A stretch of 64,000 bases of DNA from Brachionus plicatilis (Eukaryota; Rotifera; Eurotatoria; Ploima; Brachionidae), in NCBI GenBank assembly GCA_010279815.1, contig QEOQ01000508.1:720254-784253 (forward strand), given 5' to 3'. Below, piece after piece: positions 19,846 through 43,647 of this stretch (within the stretch, counting starts at the first letter, position 1; every line of letters begins with the position of its first letter). Made by a program: the position numbers and the translations under genes. The notes under the pieces were generated by a model. The model saw nothing but the letters and a program-made list of their open reading frames with translations. It was not told the origin of the DNA and did not search any database.

Positions 19846-21949
19846 TCAACCTACTTCGATTTCATTGAAACTAGATGACCGATTTAATTGATCTATCAAG
19901 TGCTGACCTTGCTTTAAAAAAATAAAAAATTTAATAAAATTTAAAAAAAATAATTTTTTTACCGATATCAAGTTTTCAATACTTTTGTGTAAAACAGTAT
20001 GCTCAAGCTTGCTTTGGTTGGCACTAGTATCGCTTTTTTTACTTTTTAAATTTGATGTCGACTGCCTCGAACCTTCTCTTGAATAAAAATAATCAGTTAT
20101 TAATAACAAGTTGAAAAATATTTTATATTTTTCTTTAATTAATAATTTAAAATTCTTAATTATCAACCGATTATCAATTTGCTAAATAAAAACTTTAAAA
20201 AATCGAAAAAAAAAATACAAAATCAATTTATTTAAAATTCTAGTTTCTGGTTTAAAAAAAAATCATAGTTAATTTTAGAATGACAACTTTTTTTTCAGAG
20301 ATTTTTAATTGGTTCTGTAAATTGTATCAGCTGATGAATTCAATGTTTAACCCAAATCCAATTTCTGTAAAATTACTAAACAATACAGACAACAAAATAA
20401 ACGAAAATTTCTTTGCAGAAGCTAAATTTAGGTGATAAATTGAATGTATCAAATGCAAAAATTTACATTTTTTTTATAAAATTGGTTCTACAAACAGCAA
20501 AATATTTTTTACATTTGTACAAACGAGTTACGATCTCTGCGAAAAGTCTACAATTGAATGCATTTTTTAATCAAATGTTTTTTGGATGGGGTGAATTTTA
20601 CAGAAAATTGCAGAGTTTTGGTAAAGCTTAGAATTCGTTTATTCAAATGTTTATTCAAAGAACCGTTACAATTCGATATTTTCAATTCATAAAACTTGAA
20701 TAATTTTTTTAATAAAATAGATAATTTAATTCTATAAAATGCTTAATTATAAGAAAATTTTCTTAATGCAGTAATATATTTCTGCAAAGTACTCTGCCAT
20801 TTTCTGAATTTTTCTAGCCATTAAAAAGTATTCTAATCAACTGTGAAAGTACATTGCAGAGTTTTTGCAGACTTATATTTTCAGATTAAGCAAATTAAGC
20901 ATTTTACAGGACTAAATTTTTCCTTAAAGTATAAAAAATATTCAAATTTTTCTGAATTGAAACGATAGAATTGAAATGAACTTCACAACCCCTATTTTCG
21001 TTCAAAATTCAAAAAAAAAAACTTACTTTTTATTTTTTTCTTCATCATCTAAATAATTGAATCGATAAAAATGATTGGGATTTGAATTGTTGGCTTTCCA
21101 AGGTGGATTTTTTAGACCTGAAGGTTTGATAGGTCTCTTTGAATTAGCCACGGCATTTTTTATAAATTTATTGAAGCCAAATTTTCCATAAGTCAAGTCC
21201 TCTAGATTAATTTCACTTCTTTCCATGCTCGTGGGACTCGAGGGTTTTTTTACAGGAACGTATTGAAGTGCCTTTATATTTTCGATATAAAACTGCTTCC
21301 ATATGCCACTTTCAAACGAATTTGGAATATAGTTCAAATTCCAGCCGAACCTCAGACACTTAGGCATCCAGAGTTGATCACTTTCTGCTAGCATTTTCCA
21401 ATACCAGCAAACCTGGGCACATCTAGATAAGCTTCTAGGATCCAAAAAAGAGAAAATGTATAAACAAATCACTCTTGGTAAAATCCGCGTAAAGTCAATA
21501 TGATAAACTGGAGATATTTTGTCTAGTGCTTCGCGGGTGGCAAACAGCTGCTTGGGTTTGCATGCCATAAGCATTTCTACAATAGCTTGGCGTCTTTGGC
21601 CGTCGTTCCAAGTCTCGAACCATTTCAAAAACAATTGTTTTCTTTCTTCAAAAAGTTTCTGATTCGATTTTTCATCGCTTAATGGAGTCCATGTACTATA
21701 CAAAGTAGACCTTTCATTTTCATACGGAACTAGATTGTTGTCATGGATAGTTTTTTTAAGTGATTTGTGTGAAACGCTTACTCCAGGAGGATAGAATGGT
21801 ACCCTGTTCTCATTAGATTTTGACGCTTTCACTTTAGGATCATTTATTTTTGTTTTTATCATAAACTCGGATTTTGAGCTTAGATTTGTTTTGCTTCCAC
21901 TCAAGGATTTATTAATCAACGATAATTCTTTAAAACTTATTTCATTCAT
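19846..21949 (-). CDS. FBXO16: F-box protein, FBXO16-like
   Basis: Three exons (21027-21949, 19963-20077, 19846-19911) give 367 residues. Exon 1 alone could end at a stop after EEKNKK, but that stop overlaps a perfect GTAAGT donor, and the two downstream exons fit in phase and frame. Residues 86-120 (STWTPL, then LFEERKQLFLKWFETWNDGQ) and the F-box at about 152-198 (IDFTRILPRVICLYIFSF, LDPRSLSRCAQVCWYWKML, LWMPKC) match FBXO16 in order and spacing, followed by FGWNLNY. The protein should bind Skp1 within an SCF ubiquitin ligase; the target is unknown. Intron 1 (20078-21026, 949 bp) contains a dispersed repeat related to the element at 30165-30631. Confidence 0.85.
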
Positions 21950-24900
21950 TTTATTGCTATTTAAGCTCTGAGTTTCGCTTAAAAAATGTTCTGGCTATTC
22001 ATAATTTCAAAAACTTGTGATGATTTCAAATCATTTGCTGGCTATAAAAAAAATTTTTTTGGGGTTGCCATGGAAACAAACATTAAAATCAATAAAGCTT
22101 GAGTTTAAGGTCGTTTTATTGATTTTTAAATTCAATAATATTTTTTTGACAAAAAGATAATCTAAAATATTAACCAAAATTAAATATTTATTCACTTATC
22201 AAAAATTAATGGTTCTTAATTTGTTTAAAATTTTGATCTAGAAAATTCATAAATAAAATTTCCTAAGTACAACTACTTATTAAAAACTTTTGATTTTAGT
22301 CTGCATAAAATTCAGTTTTCCTTATTGAATTTTTAATTTGTCATTATTTCCATAGATTAAATTTAAGAATATGAATAAAACTTTAAAAAAATTTAATTGT
22401 TTTGTTTTTTAGATAATGTTTAGAATTTTTTTAAGCTTGATCTCTCCAGTACACCATTACTGGTACTGAAAGCTTGTTTTTTTCTCCTTATTGATTTTAA
22501 TAGATTTTCAAAGTTTATTATTTATTATTAAGCAAATATTTATCAAACTCTTGGTTCTTTTACCCAATGAATTTTAGGACTAGAAGAATGGTTTTAAGAA
22601 TTAAAAAGTGATAAACAAAATAAATAATTTCTCTAAGGCATAATTTTTTTCTTAATTTATATCAATCGATACTGCGAAACCTTAAAGAAAGCCTTGAAGT
22701 ATTTTATCAAAAAAGCAGATTAATAAATATTAAATAAAACAAGCATCTAGAACAAGTTAAATTTTCTTTAGTTCCTTAAATACAAGAGAAACATGCTAAT
22801 TTGAGTTGATTTATTAGGCTTAACTGGTAAAAAATACATGTTTAAACAAATAGGGTTTTAAATTATAAAATAACTCTAAATGCAAGTTTCATTTTACTTA
22901 GTTTACATAATTTTGGTAACTTTAAAACGTGGTGTCGCATTACTTTGCTAGATTAATAATAATGGATCTCATCATTTCATTGTAATGAAGAATCCTTTTG
23001 ATTCACAATAATTATAAATATTCTTATTTATCTTTTAAATAATTAAAATCAAGTCCATTTGGTAAATTTGGTCTTAAATTTATCATGACTAAGTGGGATC
23101 ATGAAAAAATGTAGCATTTATTGATTTTTTTTATTATTTTCAATATCATTTATTAAGTTGAAATTATTTTTACATCAAGTTTAAGGCAATATTTTATTTT
23201 GAGAGCAGATTTTTTTTCATTTTTTTTTATTCAAAATTTGATTTGGAAGTAATTTTTTTAAAAGGAAGTAAAAATTAACTAGCTTAAGGAAATCATGTTG
23301 TTAAATTTAAAAAAAGCTGAGCAATCATTATTTAACAAACTAATGCTAAATTAGATTTATTCTTAAAATGTTGCCAATTCATTATTGTAATTTAAAATTC
23401 TAAATGACGTATTTGAAAAGAAAATTTACATTATGAATTGACAACTAATCTTTTAAGTATTTTTTTTAATTTTTTTTAAAGAAAAATTTAATCTTTTAAA
23501 AAAAGCTGATTAAAATTTAAAATTTAAAAAAAAAAAACAAGTTGAAAATCAATTAAATTTTAAAATAATTAATCAAAGGTTATTTTTAAACAGAATTGTT
23601 TTCAATTTGAGAATCAAGCTATTTTTGTTTTTTTTTTAATAGTCTCTTGCATAAAAATTTACCCCACAATCCATCTAAAAAACAACAGGTATTCGTAATG
23701 ATCTAAGCCGATCTATATATTATTAATTATTGCTGAGTGTTTTTAGAGTTATATAGATAAACAAAAAGTGAAAAAAGAAAAGCTACTGATGAAACAAATA
23801 GATGCATAAATATTTTTTTCTAATTTAAGTATAGTATCTAGTTATGAAGGTAAGGTTAAATCAGGGATGTTGGCTTTTGAAATCATTTAATCGAAATTAA
23901 AAAGCTAAAAGTACGGGATAAGGATTTTGATTTTTTGCGATTTTATTTTTAAAAATGCGAAAATTAATCTATTTAAGCTAATCAATTAATTTAAGTAAGT
24001 CGGTAAGAAACAAGAACAAAAACGAGATCTATTTCGTTTTGTTCTTTCAAAAATTATGTTTTAAAGCAATTTTAACTAGAATGCTTTTGCATCGGGTTTT
24101 GTTAGCTATTAGACGGAGATAATTATAACTCTTTTTTTTTTTGACAAGAAATTTAAATTAATCAAATTTTCTAATAATTTTTTAGGACCAATTTTATAAT
24201 AATCCATGTCTATGAATGCAAAGACCCTTAGGAAATTCTTAAATTCTAAAGATTTCTGATCATCTATTTTAAATAAAAACCTATTATTTAAGACATATGA
24301 GAGAATATGTAGTGATAACTCAGAGTTTTATTTTATTAATAATCTTAGCATGCTTGAAAAAACATGTAATTCGCTCATTTATTTGAAAAAAAATTAGATT
24401 TATAAACAATAAGTCAAAAGGAAAGATGTCTGGAATTTTTTGTGACGCAACAAAATTTAAAAATTTTTCAACTAAATAAACAATTTTATTACTGATTTTT
24501 AATTTTTAATTTATAAGGCAATTATTTAAATTGCATTTTTATAAATTTTATCTATTCTTAATTTTCTAAGATATTATGTTGGCTGAAAAACAAAAGCTAT
24601 TTGATTTGAATTTGGTTTTTTATTTTGTGGCAATTGTTTATTAAAAGTTTGTTAAAAGTTGTTTTTAGTATTAGTTAGTTTTTTATAGAAGATTTTCTTT
24701 TAAAGAGTTGAGCCATTAGAGATGCACAAATATGATTGTTTTAGTCATGTGCAGTGAGCAATTTTCCTCAATAAAAATGCTATAGGCTCTAAAAACAGAT
24801 CATTTAGAGGAATTTTGAAACGTGTTTTTGAACCTAGAAAGCAAAATTACTGATAAACTGATCAAAATCTTTTTTTTTTTGATTAACAAGTTAATAAATA

Positions 24901-26100
24901 AATTATATTTTATGCATTTTTTTTCTATTTTTGGTCAATTTAATAGAAATAATAAAAAACTCTAAATTATCCATTCCAAAGACATTAGAATTGCTTATTG
25001 ATCGATATGCTGAAAAAGAAAATTTTGGGCCAAAAACGTCTAGAAAATTTTTATTGATGAATCGACCAAATAAATAATTAAAAAGCAAAATTTTGGCTAA
25101 TATGTCTAAGGCATTAATTATGTGGTATCGACACGTTCCTAATTCGTTCCGAACAAGCACTAATTGATGGTCATGCAAAGTTTCTCATCAATTTTTAGAC
25201 TATTTAAATCTACATCAATAAATAAATAGCACAGGCAACAAAATATTTAAATAAATAGGAAAAAAAATTAACAGAAGTACTGAAAATTTGCCGTTTCTTC
25301 GGGAAATTTTTTTTGATTTTTTTTCAAACCCACTTTGATGTGACTGTGCGGTAAATTTCAATTTGAAAATTATATATTTTTAATCTGCTAAGTTCTGACT
25401 TAATTTTAGTTATTAGGCCAAAAATATATGTAATTAAATTTGTTTTTGACTTGGCAATTCGATCATTAGAATCAGGCGTTTGATCTGAGCAAGATTTTTG
25501 CTTAGAAAAATTCTGTAAATTCTAGTAAGCTTGCAGCATCATTTTTCAATTACAGCTCCTAGATTGATAACATGCTTATTGAAAAGAAAAAAATCATTTT
25601 CAATAAGACTTTATCAGTAAATCTTGAGCCATAGCATGGAATCCTCGATTCCATCGCCTTATTTTCAAGCTGTTTGTTTAAAAAGAAAAAAATTTCTCAA
25701 CGACTGACGATTGACTCAATCAGCGCTGTTTTTAAAATTAAAAAATTCTCCAACACCCTCCAGAGTTAACTTTAGTTTAGTTAAAAATATTTTTTGTAAT
25801 GCGGCCGAATAAAAGCCAAGATTAAATAGGCTCAAAAACAAGTTTTTCTTCTCATAGTCAAAATTTAGTACCTTGCCGAAAAGTTAAGTGTTTATTCAAC
25901 AAAGAACTCTAAGTGAAGACTAGAGCCAACAAGTAATCCAAGTTGCATTCACAATTTAGGACAAACTCAAAATCTGCAACCACTTTTCATTATTGAATAA
26001 TCACAGCACTATTTTAAGCTTTAAATTAATGACAAATCTGGAAATGATGTAAGCGGAAGGACCTAATGACATGTCTAAAACAGACAGGAATTTTCTTTTG
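21950..26100. other. Intergenic, no gene supported
   Basis: About 4.1 kb of AT-rich DNA between divergent genes (F-box minus, BRSK plus). A 91-codon minus-strand frame at 24903-25178 has no recognisable domain or splice partner. A small palindrome (CAGTAC...GTACTG) sits near 22446-22467. I support no gene here. Confidence 0.4.
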
Positions 26101-26164
26101 TTCTCTTTGAATTTTGCGGAATTTTAGGAAACAGTGGAACAATTGAGACCACAAGCGGTCCTAG

Positions 26165-26188
26165 CGAGCGAGAGAGAGAGAAAGAGGG
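26165..26188. repeat. GA-rich simple repeat
   Basis: Short run of GA dinucleotides with minor interruptions, upstream of BRSK. A similar run is at 26605-26628. GA tracts in promoters can bind GAGA-type factors, but here that is only a possibility. Confidence 0.7.
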
Positions 26189-26885
26189 GTACTAATGCAT
26201 GTTTTGTGAAGTATTTAATGCGTCTGACTGTGGCAATAGCAAACGCATGGGGCGATTTGTTAAACGCATGCAAGTCAATTAGAAGTTGTTGATGCAGCTT
26301 CGACAGTCTTAGCAAGACGATAGACAAGTTGTTCAATTTTGTGTAATGCATGTGTCTGAGACAATAAATGTAGCGCTGATCTACAGACGGCAAAAACTTT
26401 GCCAGTCGATCGAATAATTAATCATATCTTATCTTATCTATCTGGTTTAATCGCTCGAGCTAAGCGATGCGAAGCTAGGCACAAAATCAGTCAGATCCGA
26501 GCACAAACTATAAATTATCATAATAGAACATATTAGAAGAATAAACAAGAAGAAGATTTTTGAATTAGTATTATTTTTATGTTCTATTTGTTGCAAATTT
26601 TAAATGAGAGAGAGAGAGAGAAAGAGAAATGCATAAAGATCGAGCAGTGTTAGTGTAGCTGCATTTTTATAGTTGGATTTCAAATAATAGTTCCAAGTCA
26701 TGCAAAAAGAAATTTCAAATTCGAGCTTTTTTTGTTCTTGTGCTTTTTTGTTGTACACACAAATTTTTTTCATTTTGTTCAGCCATCTAGCTGCGAAACG
26801 AAATCATGAAATTCTTGCCACTTTTCCCATTAATGGACACTCAATTCGGTATTGATTTGTTTTGAGCAAATGTGTTCCAAACAAA

Positions 26886-26886
<1 letters not shown>

Positions 26887-26917
<31 letters not shown>

Positions 26918-26930
26918 CATATATGTGTGT
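26887..26930. repeat. GT microsatellite
   Basis: GT dinucleotide run with a single GA interruption, then a short ATATGTGTGT extension. Lies about 650 bp before the BRSK start codon. Confidence 0.9.
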
Positions 26931-27577
26931 ACCCGGGATTATAATAATTTATTTTCATCCCTTATTGATCAAAGAAAATGAACGATGAATTAGAATTTAT
27001 CGATTTTTTGTTTCTTTTTTTTTTTTGGTTGCAGCAAAATTTGAAATCATATTTCAATTCTGTTAAATTTTCTAGTTCGAGCTAGTTCGATTTTCTGTAA
27101 TTTCTTGACAACTTATTCAAATTAATGGTTCGGCATCCGTGCTCGAGATCGACTCCCATTTGGCATCGTTTAACAACTAAACAAATATCCCATTTTTTGC
27201 TCTCTTTAGACAATAGAGTAACATTTAGTTTAATTTGTATTAAATTGGACAATACTGTTTGGTACGTACAATTGGAGCTTATGAATTAACAAAAAAGAAA
27301 AAATTTAATTAATCGACTAAAAAGGTAAATAAAAATTTTGATTTTAAATTTTTCAATTTTTTTTTTTTTTTTGAACATTAAAAATTGATTATGGGTGATT
27401 GAGTTTTTTTGTCAGAGTATGCTTGTTAGATTTAAGTTTTAGATTTGGTAGATATTTATTTAGTGCACAAAAACACGAAAATAATTGAATAAAAAATTTT
27501 TAATCAAATTAAATTGCAGAATTCGAGTAATCAGATTAAAAAATTTTGAATTTTTTTTTTTCAGATTTAGGTCAGAA

Positions 27578-40046
<12,469 letters not shown>

Positions 40047-40588
40047 ACAATTTGCTGATTCTAATTTTGAAATGAAAAGAAAAATTTATTTAAATTTTAT
40101 TGTTTGAATATTTATTTTAACTAAAAAGCATTCCCGTAAAGTGAAGAACAAACTATGTTTTTTTATATTTGAATAAAAAAAGTGAAATTAAACGTTAAAG
40201 CTTGTAAATTTAAAATAACTTAACTTAACAACAAATGAATCAAGAGCTTTAACATTTTAAATTGAATTTCTTTTTTAATTTAATTTAACTATATCTTTGG
40301 GCAATCCTTGATTTTTTTTCTTTTTACCGTAATTTTATTTATTATAAATGTCTTTCTTTCCCAAAAAAAACTTCATTTTGTACTCTAAAAATCAAAATAT
40401 TAAAACATTGGGCATTTAAAGCAAAAATATAAATTGATACTTTTAACTAGATTTTCTTTGTTGTTGTTGCTGTTATTTTTATTTTTTTTTATCAAAAGTA
40501 TTTTTATTTTTTATTAAAGATATGATAATATTGATTGAATAAAACAGATATCAAATTTTTTTTTTCATTTAAATTTTAGCTTTAAAAC

Positions 40589-41077
40589 GGCAAATTGAAG
40601 TTTCAGATCAAATTTTAAGATCAAAACGACCATTTAAAATTTTAAAACTTAATTAATCTAGTGATTTTAATAATTTTTAAGAAATAAATACTAAACATTA
40701 CTGTTATGTTATGTTATGTCTAATAATGGTTCATTATCAAATTAACATCAAAATGATTGATCTCTAATTTATTTAACAAAAACAATCAATAGTTTAAATA
40801 ATTCAGGTTAAGTTAAGTCACAAATTCAAATTTATAACTTTTATATCCATTCATTCAAACTGAATTTAATTTAATTTTTTTGTAAAATCAATTAAAATAT
40901 TTAAACCTATTAAAGTTCAACAAAAAAGGACATTTTAAAGTTTTAAATATGAAAATAAAATTTACACAACATTTCAAGTAATTGCTTTGAAAAAAATTTA
41001 TTTTTTCTCTTATATTAAAAAAAATATTACAATTTATGTTTTGATTTTTTGATCTTGATCTCAAACTTCAAATTGTC
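40589..41077. mobile_element. hAT-like MITE, family copy C (3' of BRSK)
   Basis: Ends GGCAAATTGAAGTTTCAGAT and, reverse-complemented, GACAATTTGAAGTTTGAGAT. TTTAAAAC precedes (40581-40588) and follows (41078-41085) as a perfect 8 bp target duplication. Same orientation and near full-length similarity to the copy at 37901-38434; no coding capacity. Confidence 0.8.
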
Positions 41078-41190
41078 TTTAAAACGCGTTTTTGCAAAAC
41101 CAATTATTTAAAACTGTAAAGATGATTTGAAATTAAAATAATCGGCATTGTAAATTTTCATGCATAAATTCTAAAGCAAAATTAAAATTA

Positions 41191-41739
41191 CAGTGGTGAT
41201 TTGATTTTACGAAAAATTACGTAAAATACCGTAAATTTACCGAATTTTACCACATTTTACGTAAATTAACGAAAAATCCGAAAAGTGAAAAAGAAGTATT
41301 TTACGAAAAATTACGTAAATTTTTAGGATTTTGAGATTATTTTGGGAAAATTTGGTAAAATCAAAAACGGCCAATTCAAAATTCGAAATTTTTTGAAAAA
41401 ATGTCTTTTTTTTCCAAAAATCGAAAATTTAAGAAGGCTTTTTTTATAACAATTTGAAAATAACTATTTTTTTGACCAATATATGAAAAAAAAGCTGTCT
41501 TAAATTTTCGATTTTTGGAAAAATAAGACATTTTTTCAAAAAATTTCGAATTTTGAATTGGCCGTTTTTGATTTTACCAAAATTATCTCAAAATCCCGAA
41601 ATTTTATGTAATTTTTCGTAAAATACTTCTTTTTCACTTTTCGGATTTTACGTTAATTTACGTAAAATGTGGTAAATTTTGGTTAATTTACGGTATTTTA
41701 CGTAATTTTTCGTAAAATACTGTTATCAAATCACCGCTG
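41191..41739. mobile_element. Palindromic MITE rich in ACGTAA words, TA duplication
   Basis: Left end CAGTGGTGATTTGATTTTAC; right end, reverse-complemented, CAGCGGTGATTTGATAACAG. TA flanks both sides (41189-41190, 41740-41741). Arms of over 200 bp pair along their length and share TTTTACGTAAATTAACG-type words and AAAACGGCCAATTCAAAATT. The loop is near 41440-41480. Non-coding; Tc1/mariner-type ends. Confidence 0.8.
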
Positions 41740-42848
41740 TATTAATAAAAGTATTGACTTTTGTAATACAGATTTTTGTGTAAGATTTAATATGGAAAAT
41801 AAACGATGTTTCATTTAAAAGTCATGTTTAAAGAAAAAAATTAAAAGAATATCTATTTAATTGATTATTTTTAATCAAATTGTATGTTAATTTAAAAATT
41901 GAATTATTTGCTATTTATTAATATTCAGTTTTTTTTAGAAATATACCAGCCTAAATATAAAAGTTGTATTTCTTTATAATTATAACTACCAAATTCAAGT
42001 GATTAAAGCAGCGATGACTTAATTTTAACATTTAAATAAAATTAATTTAAAAATTGTAAAAAAAATTCTTACTATAGCTTAGATCAATTTGACAAAAAGT
42101 TAAAAAAAAAAGAAATACCAAAATTCTAATATTTTATTTGATAATTATTATCTTGTGTTAATTTAAATAAATTTTCATTTGTTGGGTTTAGTGAAATAGA
42201 TTTTGTTTCATGTTTTTTCATCATCTAAGTTAAATAAGCTCAATTTCGTTTATTTAAATTAATTAAAAAGAATTTATTTTTTTTATTTATGGAAGGTTTG
42301 TAAGAAAATTCACAATGCCTAAATAATCAGCAATTCCAATAATAAATTCAACAATTTAAATTTTCAAATCAGATGCAAAATTTTAACACAAATATCAAAT
42401 CAAATAAAAATTAAAAAATGCACTTAAGCAATTTAGTTAAAGGTTTATTTTAAAAAAACTTACGAAAATAAAGTTTAAAAATACATTTATTTTTTCTAAC
42501 TGCTCATTTTTTTGATTCTATGAATAGCGCAATAATCAAATATTGATTCTACATGATATTTAAAAAAATGTATAATTCTATACATTTTATAAGAAATTTT
42601 ATTATTTTAAATATTTTAGTGTTAAGTAGTCTTCAATTAAAATACTAACGATCTTTTAAATTCCTATAAAGAGTGATAAGTAACTGCTTCATCAATTTAC
42701 TTAATTGATATTTTTATTACTGTTTTGCAATCAAGTGAATTCGTATATATATTATGCATGTATGTATTCAACTAAAATTTAATCAAACGCTTTTATAAAT
42801 TAATATTTGTGTTTTTTTTATTAAAAGTTTACTAATTAAATAAGTGTC

Positions 42849-42935
42849 TTAGACCTTCGCGATATCATGCCTTTTTCCAGGTTTTAATGCACGACCATCG
42901 ACAAATGATAAAATCGGTCCCATTGTGATGAATGG
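42849..42935 (-). CDS. Orphan terminal-exon candidate, unknown protein
   Basis: On the minus strand a T-rich acceptor (CAATTTTTCAG) is followed by 28 codons and TAA. The peptide starts PFITMGPILSFVDGRALK and goes on PGKRHDIAKV. The frame is open from the acceptor, with more GC and third-position variety than the flanks. I do not recognise it and found no matching upstream exon; it may be the last exon of an unseen minus-strand gene or an alternative end. Confidence 0.35.
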   Translation of the reverse strand, partial: PFITMGPILSFVDGRALKPGKRHDIAKV

Positions 42936-43186
42936 CTGAAAAATTGAAATAACTCTCGGTTCAAAAACCAAAATCACAAATGTGTGAAAAATATAGGTAA
43001 AAATAAGTAAGTAAGTGTTTGAACTGATGGGGGTATAAAATATAAAAATAAAACAAAATTTTTTAATTCAAGTGAAATTATTTGAAATTGTTTTTTTATT
43101 ATAAAATAGTTAATTTAATGGTTCTATATAATGATTTGGGTTTAACATTAAATATTTTGAAAAAAAGTGTACGATTATAATTATTA

Positions 43187-43365
43187 CAGTACAAATTAAA
43201 ACTAACTTGTACGCATTTTGTTCCTCGACCTCTCCTTTCCTTAACTCTTAGGAAAGGAAAGGAAAATTGGGGAAAGGAAAAGTTGAGGAAGAGTTGAGGA
43301 AGAGCCGAGGAAAGGAAGAAGAAGAGTCGAGGAAAATAAATACAAGTTAGTTTTAAATTGTACTG
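43187..43365. mobile_element. Short MITE with purine-rich core, TA duplication
   Basis: Ends CAGTACAAATTAAAACTAAC and, reverse-complemented, CAGTACAATTTAAAACTAAC, with TA on both sides (43185-43186 and 43366-43367). The core carries GGAAAGGAAAGG and repeated GAGGAAGAGTTGAGGAAGAG units. It is 179 bp, non-coding, with Tc1/mariner-like ends. Confidence 0.8.
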
Positions 43366-43514
43366 TATTTAAATTGAATTTTTAAAAAAAGTTAATGAAT
43401 TCAAAAAGGCTCTGTTAATTATTTAATCATTTGATTTAAAGCCTCTTTATTTATTTATTTATTTAATTGAAGAACAATAATTTTTTGAACAGTAATTTAA
43501 TTTACCTAAGCATT

Positions 43515-43647
43515 TTAAACAAGAGCTTGAGGACCATGTTTTCTTTTTAAGCCCGATAGAACGTTTTTAGCTTCAATTGCATCAGAAATTTTAAGTTTTG
43601 CAAAAAATAATATACTTTCTAAGTTATTAATATCAATAAAATTAAAA
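43515..43647 (-). CDS. Orphan terminal-exon candidate, unknown protein
   Basis: Minus-strand open segment ending in TAA at 43515-43517. It reads FIDINNLESILFFAKLK, then ISDAIEAKNVLSGLKRKHGP and QALV. Several AG acceptors are possible within the first 40 bases, so the left edge is approximate. The charged, helix-prone sequence looks like real protein, but I recognise no family and cannot link it to the segment at 42849-42935, about 0.6 kb downstream on the same strand. Confidence 0.35.

Larger units (their letters stand above)
26101..27324 (+). promoter_or_regulatory. Likely promoter and 5' untranslated exon region of BRSK
   Basis: Composition shifts here to more GC and to simple repeats: GA runs near 26165-26188 and 26605-26628 and a GT run at 26887-26930. 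A donor-like AAAAAG|GTAAAT at 27324/27325 could pair with the strong acceptor at 27564 just before the BRSK start codon, giving a 240 bp intron in the 5' untranslated region. Transcription start is not determinable from sequence alone. Confidence 0.4.

Noticed and set aside
22446..22467. Small palindrome CAGTAC...GTACTG as a regulatory site
   Set aside because: Short inverted words of this size are expected by chance in 64 kb; no nearby gene start.
24903..25178. 91-codon minus-strand frame
   Set aside because: No domain, no splice signals of note, and AT-driven composition (Ile, Phe, Leu, Asn, Lys); not distinguishable from chance.
26124..26393. 89-codon minus-strand frame over the GA repeat
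   Set aside because: Runs through simple repeat in the BRSK upstream region, with leucine/serine-rich sequence and no family resemblance.
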